From contig DWWA01000037.1 of the NCBI GenBank assembly GCA_019119935.1, positions 1-64,000 of the forward strand: a stretch of 64,000 nt of DNA, in the 5' to 3' direction. A program made the translations under genes and the position numbers. Below are positions 34,461 through 43,927 of the stretch, piece after piece (position 1 is the stretch's first letter; each line of letters opens with the position of its first letter). A model generated the notes under the pieces. The model was given only the letters and a program-made list of their open reading frames with translations. It made no database searches and was not told the DNA's origin. Source of the DNA: Candidatus Ruthenibacterium merdavium (GTDB lineage: Bacteria; Bacillota; Clostridia; Oscillospirales; Ruminococcaceae).

Positions 34461-35169
34461 TGCGGCTCATCCTCCTTTCAAACCACGCCACCAGTTTGGA
34501 CAGCGGGAACACCACCACAAAGTACATCAGGGCAGCAATGATATACGGCTCAATAAAGATATAAGCGTTAGACGCAACCGCGCTTGCCTGGAACATCACG
34601 TCCACAATGCCTACCATGCTCAAAACGCTCGTTTCCTTGATAATGGTAACAAACTCGTTGCAGAGTGCAGGCAAAATGTTGCGCACGGCCTGCGGCAAAA
34701 TGACAAAACGCATCGCCTTCCAGTGGCTCATGCCAAGGCAGCGCGCCGCCTCCATCTGTCCGTGCGGCACTGCGCCGATGCCGGAACGAATTACTTCGCT
34801 TAAATATGCGCCGGAGTTCAGCGCAACGGCAACCATACCCCACATCATGCGGGTGGCAGTCGGGTCGGGCAAAATCAGCTTCGCCCCCGTCGCGGTGTAA
34901 TAAATCACAAACACCTGTACAATCAAAGGCGTTGCACGCAGCACTTCCACATAAGCGGTGCAGATAAAGCGAATCACACTTTTCAGCACTTTGATCACCG
35001 CATGGTCACGGCTGTTGTGGGTAAGCATCCGTCCCGAAGCAACCAACAGGCCCAGCACAATGCCTAAAACGACAGCCACCAAAGCCACCAGCAAGGTGTT
35101 TTTTAAGCCGTCCAGATAAAACCCGTTGTAACGCTCCCAAATTTTGAGCATTCTTTCTAAAGAAATCAT
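34447..35169 (-). CDS. Polar amino-acid ABC transporter permease
   Basis: A 240-residue HisM/GlnP-type permease with about five helices, the N-terminal [20 protein letters not shown] segment and the EAA loop [22 protein letters not shown]. It forms the membrane channel with the ATPase. ATG 35169 follows AAAAGGAG; a longer in-frame extension into the hairpin region lacks support. Confidence 0.9.
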   Translation of the reverse strand: MISLERMLKIWERYNGFYLDGLKNTLLVALVAVVLGIVLGLLVASGRMLTHNSRDHAVIKVLKSVIRFICTAYVEVLRATPLIVQVFVIYYTATGAKLILPDPTATRMMWGMVAVALNSGAYLSEVIRSGIGAVPHGQMEAARCLGMSHWKAMRFVILPQAVRNILPALCNEFVTIIKETSVLSMVGIVDVMFQASAVASNAYIFIEPYIIAALMYFVVVFPLSKLVAWFERRMSRSVTR

Positions 35170-35258
35170 TTCATTCTCCTTTTTTGCAGGCAAGCGATGA
35201 CGCAAACCGGCGTCTGCCGCCCTGTTCCCTCCGGCCGCTTTGCGCCGGACAAACACAC

Positions 35259-35299
35259 ACAATTCGGCGCAGCACTGAAAAAGTTCTGCACCGAATTGT
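35259..35299 (-). promoter_or_regulatory. Intercistronic hairpin between binding protein and permease
   Basis: CAATTCGGCGCAG (35260-35272) pairs with CTGCACCGAATTG (35286-35298) with one wobble. It lies in the 305-bp gap after the binding-protein stop. Such hairpins usually stabilise or partly terminate the upstream message, giving excess binding protein. Nothing else was recognised in the gap. Confidence 0.55.
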
Positions 35300-35474
35300 T
35301 TCCTCGCCGGGGCGCCGCACGGGTTTTCATCCTGCCGATGTAATACCGCGCGGCCGCCGCCCTTCATTCAAGTTTTATCTTTCGCCGGCGCATCCCCATG
35401 CGCGGCCCTTTCCCTGTTTGCTTGTGCGCTGTGTTCTCAAAGCGCATGTTCATGCGGCTTCCCGCACGCTGTTT

Positions 35475-36386
35475 TTACAGTACCCCCATGGAAGAAGCTT
35501 TTTCCTGTGCCTCGTCAAACCAAGTCTGAATGCTTCCGTCCTCCGTGTAAGCGGCAATCTTCTCGTTGATAAACTCCAGCAAGTCGGTGTTGCCCTTCAT
35601 CACGGCAATGGCGTTGCCGTTTGCCGCCGGGTCGGTTTCCACAGGAACCTTGCCGATTGCCAAACCTTCAGTGGTTTCCATGTACTGTTTCGCGCTCACT
35701 TCGTCAATCAAAACTGCTGCACAAGCGCCGGTTTTCAGCTCTGCAATGCACTGCGGAAATTTCGGAAGCAGCAGCGCTTCGCTGTCCGGGAACTGTTCTG
35801 CCATCAGGGTCTGCTGAATCGCACCCTTCTGGGTTGCCAGCGTCTGGCCTGCCAAGCTCTCTTTTGTGGCGTACTTATCGAGGTTTTCTTCCAAAACCAG
35901 CATGCACTGGCCGCCGCCGTAGTAAAGGTCGCTCATTTCCACACTCTCTTTGCGCTCCGGTGTGGGGGACAAGCCCGCAATCGCCATATCGGCATTGCCC
36001 GCCTGAACCTCAGTTACAACGCTGTTGAAATCAATGTTCTGAATTTCCAGCTCAACGCCCAGCTCATCGGCCAAAGCCTGTGCCAGTTTCGCGTCCAAAC
36101 CAATGATTTCGCCGTTTTCATCCTGGAACTCAAAGGGAGGATAGGTCGCCTCGGTTGTAACAATCAGCTTTCCGCGCGCCTTGATTGCCTCAACCGTGTG
36201 CTCTGCGGGGTCACCGCCCACAACACCGGCCGCGCTCTCAGAACCTGCGGAAGCGCTCGCCGCAGTGCTTGTGCTTTGTGCTGCGTCCGAGGGGGCAGCC
36301 GAAGCCGTGCTTGTGCTTTGCGCCGAACACGCCGCCAAACCGACAGCCAACGTCAAAGCGGTCAACAATGCCGTTACCTTTTTCAT
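35475..36386 (-). CDS. Amino-acid ABC transporter substrate-binding lipoprotein (family 3)
   Basis: 303 residues: signal peptide with lipobox LAAC (Cys about 20), a Ser/Ala/Thr linker, then an SBP_bac_3 fold with LIVTTEATYPPFEFQDENGE, IGLDAKLAQALADELGV and NADMAIAGLSPTPERKE. It binds a polar amino acid outside the cell. ATG 36386 follows AAAGGAGAG. An ArgR-box-like sequence in the promoter hints at an arginine-type substrate, but this is only suggestive. Confidence 0.9.
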   Translation of the reverse strand: MKKVTALLTALTLAVGLAACSAQSTSTASAAPSDAAQSTSTAASASAGSESAAGVVGGDPAEHTVEAIKARGKLIVTTEATYPPFEFQDENGEIIGLDAKLAQALADELGVELEIQNIDFNSVVTEVQAGNADMAIAGLSPTPERKESVEMSDLYYGGGQCMLVLEENLDKYATKESLAGQTLATQKGAIQQTLMAEQFPDSEALLLPKFPQCIAELKTGACAAVLIDEVSAKQYMETTEGLAIGKVPVETDPAANGNAIAVMKGNTDLLEFINEKIAAYTEDGSIQTWFDEAQEKASSMGVL

Positions 36387-36459
36387 GATTCGTTCTCTCC
36401 TTTTTTTCTGTGCCGAAAGCCGGTGCGGCCGGCGTTCACTCTTTTCAATGCACTCATTA

Positions 36460-36488
36460 TACACGCATATTTATTCATCGTCAAGCCT
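36460..36488 (-). promoter_or_regulatory. Promoter of the amino-acid transporter operon, ArgR-box-like spacer
   Basis: On the minus strand TTGACG, 17-bp spacer, TATAAT. The spacer contains TGAATAAATATGC, close to one ARG-box pattern (TGAAT-N4-ATTCA), so a repressor could bind across the promoter. Confidence 0.65.
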
Positions 36489-36753
36489 TTCGCCAAAAGT
36501 TTTTTATTTTGTGCTTTTTACACTATTTCAAGTGAAATCTCTCCTATTATCCCGCCGTTTTTCACAACGCACCAAAGCGCAAGCTTTATTTTATACTGTA
36601 TATTTATTATAAAAATGAATATTCATTGCATTTTTTGTCACCACTTTTTTCCTCTTTCTTTTCCCTTTTGCACAAAGGGGATATCTTTCTTTCACCAGTT
36701 TGGTAGAAATCGCAGAAAAGCGCCTAAAATCGCCTAATTTCGCCAAAACACAA

Positions 36754-36782
36754 TTGATTTTCAATCGTTTCGATATTATAAT
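36754..36782 (+). promoter_or_regulatory. Promoter of the M60 peptidase-cohesin operon
   Basis: -35 TTGATT (36754-36759), 17-bp spacer, -10 TATAAT (36777-36782). The predicted start near 36789 leaves a leader of about 147 nt. Confidence 0.7.
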
Positions 36783-36788
36783 ATACAA

Positions 36789-36908
36789 TATAAAGGCAAC
36801 GAGTTTTATTTCTTGCCGTGTGCCAACTGCGTGGGGCAGTACACCTTTGTGTGCTGCCCCAGTGATTTATGCAATCATGGTACCGGGGCCGCGCCGCCCC
36901 GCTTTTTT
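36789..36908 (+). promoter_or_regulatory. Structured leader with terminator (attenuator/riboswitch-like)
   Basis: A 12-bp hairpin (36833-36844 with 36849-36860) precedes a terminator, CGGGGC (36884-36889) with GCCCCG (36896-36901) followed by C and six T. GCCCC of the first hairpin can instead pair with GGGGC of the terminator, giving mutually exclusive folds. The terminator ends only 12 nt before the ribosome site of the peptidase gene. No known riboswitch class was matched. Confidence 0.6.
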
Positions 36909-36935
36909 GGCGCAATCAAGAAAGGAAGTGTTAAA

Positions 36936-39900
36936 TTGAAACGAACCCTCGCCATTTTTATCAGCCTATGCATGGCCTTTACCGGGCTTGCACCGACGGC
37001 TGCTTTCGCACAGGAAGGCAGCGGCGTGCCGATCAACATGCCTGGCGCTGATGTAACCGTCACTTCTTCGGACACCCGCCCCACTCCGGAGAGCAGTTCC
37101 GACGGTTTTTTAGACGAGAATTTTTTGGATGATGACTTTTTTGGCGGCGGTTTTTCCGACACCGATGAAAGCATTCCTGAAAGCGTTTCTGAAAGTGTTC
37201 CGGAAAGCACTTCCGAGAGTGTTTCCGAAAGCGTTTCGCAAAGTGTTTCCGAAAGCGTTTCACAAAGTGTTTCCGAGAGCACTTCGGAAAGCTCTTTTGA
37301 AAGCTCCTCTGCGGTGAAAGCGCCCGCTTTAGCCGCGCAGAAGGCACCGGCTTCTTCCGATGAAGCCGAAGAGGAAACACCGTCCGAGAACGTGGCTACC
37401 GATGCCGAACACGGCGCAGTGCGCGTTGTGATTTCCTCTGCGCTCACCGTCAAAAAAGATACCGTTTTCCAAGTGTATCTCAACGGCCCGACGAAGTTTA
37501 ACACAAAGGTTACGCTTGCAGCCACGGGCGGCGCTTCAGTTCCCACCACAACGGCGTACGCGCCTCAGCTGACGCCGGGGCGCTACACCTTGGTTGTCGT
37601 AGCCGACGGTTTTGCGCGCTATACGCAGGAAATTGTCGTGGACAAGCTGCTCTATGAAGTTCAGCTTTTCACGGGTGCGCTCGGCGGTTATGACTACAAA
37701 GCCGGCAGCAAACACCCCGGCCTTTTGCTGATCGGTGACGTCAACGGCGACGGCGCAGTCGATTCCGCCGATGTGCAGACCTGCGTCAATCAGCTGGAGT
37801 CCGAGGGACAGTCCGCTCAGATCGATCTCAACGGCGACGGGGTTCTCGATTTATCGGACCTCCAATATGTTTCCATCGGTTATCAGAACACACTTGACAC
37901 ACAAGCGTATGTCACAACGTTTGTCCCTGCTTCCCAAGCCACAGCGCAAACGGGCAGCGATACGCGCGTGTCTTCCGGCAGCATCTCCAACTTGACGGAT
38001 GACAAAAATACCGAGGGCGTTGTGCTGCAAACAGCCACCGGTGAAAACATTTCCGAGAAAACGCCTATCACCGTTGACTTTAACTTTGAAAATGCCGTCA
38101 ATATGGAGGGCTTGCTTCTCGATGCACCCGTCGGAGTCGACAACGCCATTACCGAAGCGAGCATTTTTGTCAATTACGAAAAACCGGACGGCAGTGTCGA
38201 GGTCATGGAAATTCCCTACCGCACCGGCGGCATCGACCTGTTCGCCGCGTTCCGTTCGGGCGGAAAAGTTACCGCACAGCCCGACGGCACACTTTCCATC
38301 AGCTTCGGCGGTCAAATCGCTGTTAAAAAAGTTACCTTTGTCATTAAGGGAACACAAAAGCCCACCAATCTTGCAGAAATCTCCAAAGTCGAATTTCTCA
38401 ACGATATGGAAAGCCGCATTCCTCAGCCGGAAATGAACATTCCCGAAGGTCTGAGCGCGCAGGCGGGCAACAAATCCTTCACCGTGACATGGAAACCCAG
38501 TGTGAATGTCACAGGCTATGAAGTTTCCGTTTCTCAAAACGGCCAGGAAGAAACGTATCAAACCGCACTCACCAGCTTCACTGTCACCTCGTTCGGCGGC
38601 AAAAAGCTTGTGAACAACACCGAGTACAGCGTTCGCGTCCAATCTTTGAACGGAACGTGGCGCAGCGGTTACAGCTCCCCCGTCACGGTCACTCCGAAGC
38701 CGGAAGGCAAGCCTCCTGCTCCGGACAACGTCACACTCACCGGTTTGTTCGGCCGCATGGATGTCCAGTGGAAAACCATGGAGGATACCGATACATACAC
38801 CGTTTACTATCGTCAAAAAGGTACGGAAACATATACCCCGATTTCCGGCCTTACCGCAAACCGCTGCACCATTCCGGACCTTTTGAACAATACGGCATAT
38901 GAAGTATATGTCACCGGCACAAACGATTTCGGCGAAGGCCCGGCCAGCGCGGTAAACGAAGCGTCTACCGCCAATGCAACGCCGGCGCAGCTTCCCACAT
39001 ATCACTTGCTCAACTTCTCCAACGGCGCAGGGGTGCTCAGCGCACATATCAAGTCGGCGACACGCGCGGTCGGCAGCATGCAAAACAGCACGCTCGACAG
39101 CGGCGACACTGCACTGGGCGTGTTTGACAACGATTACGCCTCTTATTACCGCTTAAACGACTGGGATGACGGCGCAACGTATCCCGACGACGGCGGCATT
39201 CGCGTAACGCTTGACGATTCCTATCAAATCGGCATGATCTCTCTGGCCCAGCCCGAGGATTCCGGCTACTATGGCCGTGTGCGCCTTTATGCAAAAGATG
39301 AGTCCGGCAAGGAACAGCAGGTTTCGGGTGTCACCATCGGCCAGCGCACCGATCCGAACGGACGCAAATATTATTTAATCAAAATTCCGGGCGGCGTCAC
39401 CACGTCTGAACTGCGTGTCTGCGTCGGTCACCCGTATCAAATGCCTTCCGTGACGATTGCAGAAATGCGCCTGCACCTGTATGACAGTCTGGAGGACGAT
39501 ATTTTCGCGCTTTATGCAGACGACCTGCATATTACATTGAACGGCAACGTCAATGAGGAAACCATCAATGCATTGCAAACGCGTTTGGATACTGCCGATG
39601 AAAGCGGCGCTTACCATCCGGACCGTGCGCTGCTGCAAAAAGAGCTCGACAACGCCCGCGGCTTGCTTTCTCAAACCTCTTTGGGCGGTTCTATTGTGCT
39701 CAACAACACCATGGTGCCTTCTCGTGACAACGGCCTTGGCATCACCGGCCTGAATGGCTGGCAGCCGCTGGGCGTGTCCGCCGCCGCGGGCGAAACGGTT
39801 GTCATCTACGTCGGAAGCGAAGGCTCTGCAACAGGCGACAGCACCCCGCTGGAACTTGTTGCAACACAGCAGTATGCCGAGCACAATACGGTTTCCAAAA

Positions 39901-42383
39901 CGGTCGGCAGCCTGAAAATCGGCCGAAACGAACTGACGGTTCCCGAGCTGCAAACCATTGCGGCAGAAAAAGGCGGCGCGCTTTATGTTCAGTACAGCGG
40001 CAGTGCCAAATATGACGCCTCGAGGCAGTACGTCGTGCGCGTCGACGGCGGAACCGTGTTCCCCGTTTTGAATGTGCGCGGCATGCAGGACGAAACGGCG
40101 CGCAGTGAAGCCATTGCCGCTTATATCGAGCAGCTCACAGAATACGTCGCGGCGCTTGAAAGCACCCATGAGAGCGCTCATGCGTCCTCTTCGCTCGAAT
40201 CTGTGAACAGCCATGACTATGACGAAAAAACCTGTATTTTGAATACAACCGATATCGTCATGGATCACATGATGTTCTCCGTTCCCGCCAGCCAGATTCT
40301 GAACAACCTGAGCGGCGACAGCACTCAGCAGGCACAGCAGCTTGCGAACAGCATCAGCGCCATGGAACAGGCAATGAAGCTGTTCTATCAGCATAAGGGC
40401 TTGACGAATCTTTCCGGCGCAGGCGATAAAAACCATCTGCCTTACCAGCAGCTCAATATTCGCTATCAGCGCATGTTTGCAGGTGCATTTATGTACGCCG
40501 CAGGCAATCATATCGGCATTGAGTGGGACTCTGTGCCGGGCCTTGCTTCCGGCCAGCCCGTTGTGCTTGACGATGAAGGCAAATACGTTTCCGGCGATTT
40601 GTTCGGCTGGGGCATTGCCCATGAAATCGGCCATGAAATCAACCAAAGCGCTTATGTTGCGGCAGAGGTAACCAACAATTACTTTGCACAGCTGGCTACT
40701 TATGCAAACGGTGCCGTTCGCTTCGGCTACGATGCCGTTTACAAGAAAGTCACCAGCAACGCAAAAGGCCCCTCGTCCGATGTCTTCACACAGCTTGCGC
40801 TGTATTGGCAGCTGCACCTTGCCTATGACAAGGGATATGAGTATGTCTTGTATGACGATTATGAAACGCTGTTTGACAGCCGTTTCTTCGCCCGCGTAGA
40901 CACCTATGCCCGCGACACCTCGAAAGCGCCCGGCACAACGGCGCTCAAACTCACCGGCGAGGCCGACCAAAACCTCATGCGTTTGGCCAGCGCCGCCGCT
41001 GAGAAAAACCTCACGGACTTCTTTACACGCTGGGGCATGACGCCGAACGCCGAAACAAAAGCTTATATGGAGCAGTTCGCGGCAGAAACGCGCGCCCTTT
41101 ACTACATGAATGACGAAGCGCGCAACTATCAATTCGCGCACAGCGCCGAACAGGATTCTCTGACCGTCAGCGGAAAAGATGTCCTTTCCGACGGCACAAC
41201 CGCTTCTATCGGTTCCGAGCCCAATCAAGTTGTGTTCCAATTCGCTTTAGAAAGCGGTGTGGACGCCTCCACGATTGCCGGCTATGAGATTACGCGCGTC
41301 ACCTACGAAAACGGACAGCCGCAGCGTCAGGTGGCGGGTTATACCACAGAAACAACGTTCACCGACACGGTTTCCGCTATGAACAACCGCACCATCGTGT
41401 ATGAGATTGCGGCAGTCGACCAGTTTATGAACCGCTCGAATGTGAAGGCGCTTCCTGCGCTGAAAATCTCTCACGACGGCGCATACGGAAAAGACAACTG
41501 GACGCTGGAAACGAATTTGGTTTCCGAGCAGGATACCACTCCCCCTGCGGACCATGAAGACCCCTGCGCGCCCGAACCCGTTTCGGCCATTCAAATGATT
41601 GCCGATAACGACACTTCTTCAAACTACACCGGCCGCACACAAGAGAAAGACGCGGTCATCACCCTTGATTTCCATGAAACCTTGGAAGTCACGGCGCTGA
41701 AGTATACCGTGGACGGCGGTGTCGGCGATGTAAACTGCACTGTGCAAGTCAGCACAGACGGTGCCGAGTGGAAAGATGTCTATACCGGCACGCTTCCCAA
41801 GGGCGAAAACAGCGCTGTCGTCTACTTGCCGAATGAAGACGGCGATTGGGTAAAAACGTATGACGCATCTCAGCTCCGCCTCACCATTCACAGCCCGGCA
41901 GACGGCACTGTCACACTCTCTGAGCTGGACGTTCTCGGCCCGACGGGTGACAATGTCGAGCTCGCCGCACAGGGAATCGGCATTTTGGAAAATGATTTCA
42001 TCTATGAGCCCGCAAGCGGCGAAAAAATCCCCGCCGGCTCTATCATCCTGACCGGAACTTACAAAGGCAACCCCGCTTACAATGTTGTTATGCCGTTTGA
42101 TTTAGAGGGAAATGTCATCTCCGTGAAGGACGAAGAAGGAAATTACAAATCCAGCCAAATTATCTTGGCAGACGTTCCCGAGCACGGCGAGCTGGGCGAA
42201 ACTTCGGACGGCACTTGGGTTTACTGGATTGAGCCGAGCGAAGATTACACGCTTCCCGAGCAGATTCGTGTCGAGCTGTACCGTGTTGACGCTGCGGATA
42301 CAAACGCAGGTCAGCGCCTCGTCAGCGACACACTTCCCGTCAGCGTGCCTTCGGAGCTTCCCAGCATTACGATTGAAGGCTAA
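36936..42383 (+). CDS. Secreted M60-like (enhancin family) metallopeptidase with dockerin, FN3 and F5/8C-like modules
   Basis: 1815 residues. Signal peptide 1-27 (cut after AFA); Ser/Glu repeats about 75-125; dockerin-like module about 263-310 with two Ca-binding loops (DVNGDGAVDSADV, DLNGDGVLDLSDL); two FN3 domains about 497-681; a discoidin-like region about 690-860; the M60 catalytic domain about 920-1400 with zinc motif HEIGH at 1229-1233 and third ligand Glu1244 in AEVTNNYF; a further FN3-like and an F5/8C-like module about 1430-1670. M60 enzymes cut O-glycosylated mucin-type proteins. No LPXTG or membrane anchor: attachment probably runs through the dockerin to the cohesin protein downstream. 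The TTG start at 36936 follows AAAGGAAG. Confidence 0.85.
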   Translation: MKRTLAIFISLCMAFTGLAPTAAFAQEGSGVPINMPGADVTVTSSDTRPTPESSSDGFLDENFLDDDFFGGGFSDTDESIPESVSESVPESTSESVSESVSQSVSESVSQSVSESTSESSFESSSAVKAPALAAQKAPASSDEAEEETPSENVATDAEHGAVRVVISSALTVKKDTVFQVYLNGPTKFNTKVTLAATGGASVPTTTAYAPQLTPGRYTLVVVADGFARYTQEIVVDKLLYEVQLFTGALGGYDYKAGSKHPGLLLIGDVNGDGAVDSADVQTCVNQLESEGQSAQIDLNGDGVLDLSDLQYVSIGYQNTLDTQAYVTTFVPASQATAQTGSDTRVSSGSISNLTDDKNTEGVVLQTATGENISEKTPITVDFNFENAVNMEGLLLDAPVGVDNAITEASIFVNYEKPDGSVEVMEIPYRTGGIDLFAAFRSGGKVTAQPDGTLSISFGGQIAVKKVTFVIKGTQKPTNLAEISKVEFLNDMESRIPQPEMNIPEGLSAQAGNKSFTVTWKPSVNVTGYEVSVSQNGQEETYQTALTSFTVTSFGGKKLVNNTEYSVRVQSLNGTWRSGYSSPVTVTPKPEGKPPAPDNVTLTGLFGRMDVQWKTMEDTDTYTVYYRQKGTETYTPISGLTANRCTIPDLLNNTAYEVYVTGTNDFGEGPASAVNEASTANATPAQLPTYHLLNFSNGAGVLSAHIKSATRAVGSMQNSTLDSGDTALGVFDNDYASYYRLNDWDDGATYPDDGGIRVTLDDSYQIGMISLAQPEDSGYYGRVRLYAKDESGKEQQVSGVTIGQRTDPNGRKYYLIKIPGGVTTSELRVCVGHPYQMPSVTIAEMRLHLYDSLEDDIFALYADDLHITLNGNVNEETINALQTRLDTADESGAYHPDRALLQKELDNARGLLSQTSLGGSIVLNNTMVPSRDNGLGITGLNGWQPLGVSAAAGETVVIYVGSEGSATGDSTPLELVATQQYAEHNTVSKTVGSLKIGRNELTVPELQTIAAEKGGALYVQYSGSAKYDASRQYVVRVDGGTVFPVLNVRGMQDETARSEAIAAYIEQLTEYVAALESTHESAHASSSLESVNSHDYDEKTCILNTTDIVMDHMMFSVPASQILNNLSGDSTQQAQQLANSISAMEQAMKLFYQHKGLTNLSGAGDKNHLPYQQLNIRYQRMFAGAFMYAAGNHIGIEWDSVPGLASGQPVVLDDEGKYVSGDLFGWGIAHEIGHEINQSAYVAAEVTNNYFAQLATYANGAVRFGYDAVYKKVTSNAKGPSSDVFTQLALYWQLHLAYDKGYEYVLYDDYETLFDSRFFARVDTYARDTSKAPGTTALKLTGEADQNLMRLASAAAEKNLTDFFTRWGMTPNAETKAYMEQFAAETRALYYMNDEARNYQFAHSAEQDSLTVSGKDVLSDGTTASIGSEPNQVVFQFALESGVDASTIAGYEITRVTYENGQPQRQVAGYTTETTFTDTVSAMNNRTIVYEIAAVDQFMNRSNVKALPALKISHDGAYGKDNWTLETNLVSEQDTTPPADHEDPCAPEPVSAIQMIADNDTSSNYTGRTQEKDAVITLDFHETLEVTALKYTVDGGVGDVNCTVQVSTDGAEWKDVYTGTLPKGENSAVVYLPNEDGDWVKTYDASQLRLTIHSPADGTVTLSELDVLGPTGDNVELAAQGIGILENDFIYEPASGEKIPAGSIILTGTYKGNPAYNVVMPFDLEGNVISVKDEEGNYKSSQIILADVPEHGELGETSDGTWVYWIEPSEDYTLPEQIRVELYRVDAADTNAGQRLVSDTLPVSVPSELPSITIEG

Positions 42384-42395
42384 CACTTAAGCCGA

Positions 42396-42441
42396 AAAAG
42401 CGGCGTTCTCCGCAATAACGATTGCACAGAACGCCGCTTTT
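42396..42441 (+). terminator. Intercistronic terminator-like hairpin
   Basis: A 14-bp stem (AAAAGCGGCGTTCT at 42396-42409 with 42428-42441) between peptidase and cohesin genes; the short T-run suggests partial readthrough. Confidence 0.65.
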
Positions 42442-42479
42442 CCCGGCTGGCTCATCCATTCAATCACAAGGAGAAATTT

Positions 42480-43613
42480 ATGAAAAAATTGATTGCCGGT
42501 CTTGTGTGCGGGGCGGTCATGCTGGCAGGCTTTCTTCCTGCGGCATTTGCCGTTTCGTCCGCAAGCGTATCCATGCAGGCGTCTGCCGAGCAGGCGGCCG
42601 CAACCTTGAATCTGTCCAACTCTGCACAGGAAATTACTGCCGTCAGCCTGAGTTTTCAGGTCAATGTTACCTCCGGTACTTCCGATAAAACCAGCGTTTG
42701 GTTTGCTTTTGATAATTCCCTGCCCGCGAATATTCAGGAGTATCGCTACAATGCTTCCACCGGGCGCTTAACGCTTTATCTTTCCGGAAAAGATGCACTG
42801 TTTAAAGAAAACAGTTCCTTACTGGGCAGTATTAAAGCTTCTTCTCAGGAGGGCGGCGTTACGCTTTCCGTCGAACCTATCGCCGATTCTCTGAAACTTG
42901 TCAATACGGCACATGAAACGATGAACGCGCCCACGATGGATGGCAGCGGTGCAGTAGAGCTTGTGGTGGGCGACGGCGGAGAAAACGCAAAGCCAAAAGT
43001 AGATTTCACTGCGCTGGCAAACGCCATTGCCTCTGCGGAGTCGAAGGATGCTTCGCAGTATACCACAGAGAGCTGGAACGCCCTGCAAGCAGCGCTTCGC
43101 AGCGCAAAAGCAGTGCTTGCTTCTGCCGATTCGACGCAGGAGAGCGTGGATTCCGCCACGAACGCATTAAACGCCGCTATCCACGGCTTAGTTTCCGTTA
43201 ATAATGGGTCAGGCAGCAGTTCTTCTGCTCCTACTACACCGACCAATCCGACCAATCCGACCACCCCCACGAACCCTTCCACCGGGGGAAATCAGGTTGT
43301 CACGGTGACAAGCTCGGCGGCGAAACCGTCGGCCTCTTCCAAAAAGCCGACATCTTCGTCTTCAAGCAGCAGTTCCTCCGACGCTTCCGGCTCTTCTCAA
43401 TCGACGGCTTCGTCCTCTAAGAAACCGGCCTCTTCGTCGGCTGCTTCTTCCGAAACCGGCGCTTCTTCTCAGAACACCGCAAACAATGAAACGAAACCGA
43501 AAAATAATGATGCCATCGTCAATACGATTATGATGGTTGTCATCGGCCTCTTGGTCATTGCCATTATCGGTATCGGTATTGCTATTGTCCTTGCACGCAA
43601 GCGCCGCTCATAA
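42480..43613 (+). CDS. Membrane-anchored cohesin-like / FIVAR surface protein
   Basis: 377 residues: signal peptide (1-24, AAFA), a cohesin-like beta domain (about 26-160, with ITAVSLSFQVNV and EYRYNASTGRLTLYLSGKD), a FIVAR helical domain (about 175-240, SWNALQAALRSAKAVLASAD), a long Thr/Pro then Ser/Lys-rich linker (245-345), and a C-terminal transmembrane helix with a KRRS basic stop (about 346-377). The layout matches a mini-scaffoldin: cohesin outside, helix in the membrane. It should hold the dockerin-bearing M60 peptidase encoded just upstream. AAGGAG precedes ATG 42480. Confidence 0.8.
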   Translation: MKKLIAGLVCGAVMLAGFLPAAFAVSSASVSMQASAEQAAATLNLSNSAQEITAVSLSFQVNVTSGTSDKTSVWFAFDNSLPANIQEYRYNASTGRLTLYLSGKDALFKENSSLLGSIKASSQEGGVTLSVEPIADSLKLVNTAHETMNAPTMDGSGAVELVVGDGGENAKPKVDFTALANAIASAESKDASQYTTESWNALQAALRSAKAVLASADSTQESVDSATNALNAAIHGLVSVNNGSGSSSSAPTTPTNPTNPTTPTNPSTGGNQVVTVTSSAAKPSASSKKPTSSSSSSSSSDASGSSQSTASSSKKPASSSAASSETGASSQNTANNETKPKNNDAIVNTIMMVVIGLLVIAIIGIGIAIVLARKRRS

Positions 43614-43625
43614 TTTTACAACACA

Positions 43626-43675
43626 AAACAGCAGGCCGGAAAGCAAAATTGGCTTTCCGGCCTGCTGTTTTTCTT
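43626..43675. terminator. Strong bidirectional terminator
   Basis: A 19-bp perfect stem (43626-43644 with 43652-43670) followed by TTCTTTG; A-rich on the other side for the convergent XRE gene. Confidence 0.9.
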
Positions 43676-43684
43676 TGTTAAAAT

Positions 43685-43927
43685 TTAAGTGTCATAACCG
43701 CTTTCGTTCTCCGGCGTTTCGCAAGGTTCATCCACATATTCCAAAATATCCCCCGGCTGGCAGTGCAGCGTGCGGCAAATCGCATCCAATGTGCTGAATC
43801 GGACGGCCCTCACCTTTCCTGTCTTTAAGTAGGATAAATTCACGTTGGAAATGCCCACCTCGCGCGCAAGGTCATTCAAGCGCATTTTTCTGTCTGCCAA
43901 AATGCGGTCTAAACGAATGATAATCAT
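43685..43927 (-). CDS. XRE-family regulator paired with DUF2975
   Basis: 80 residues with the YozG-like pattern IIIRLDRILADRKMRLNDLA, REVGISNVNLSYLKTGKVRA and FSTLDAICRTLHCQPGDILEY. The helix-turn-helix is complete. It overlaps the upstream DUF2975 gene by 4 bp, a conserved pairing in Firmicutes, and probably represses the pair's own promoter. Confidence 0.85.
   Translation of the reverse strand: MIIIRLDRILADRKMRLNDLAREVGISNVNLSYLKTGKVRAVRFSTLDAICRTLHCQPGDILEYVDEPCETPENESGYDT

Noticed and set aside
36614..36627. AATGAATATTCATT palindrome as an ARG box
   Set aside because: The half sites abut without the 4-bp spacer of ARG boxes and the site is about 130 bp upstream of the -35 of the transporter promoter.
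39375..41240. 621-codon open frame antisense to the M60 peptidase gene
   Set aside because: It mirrors the coding frame of a gene with clear domains and has no ribosome site or recognisable motif.
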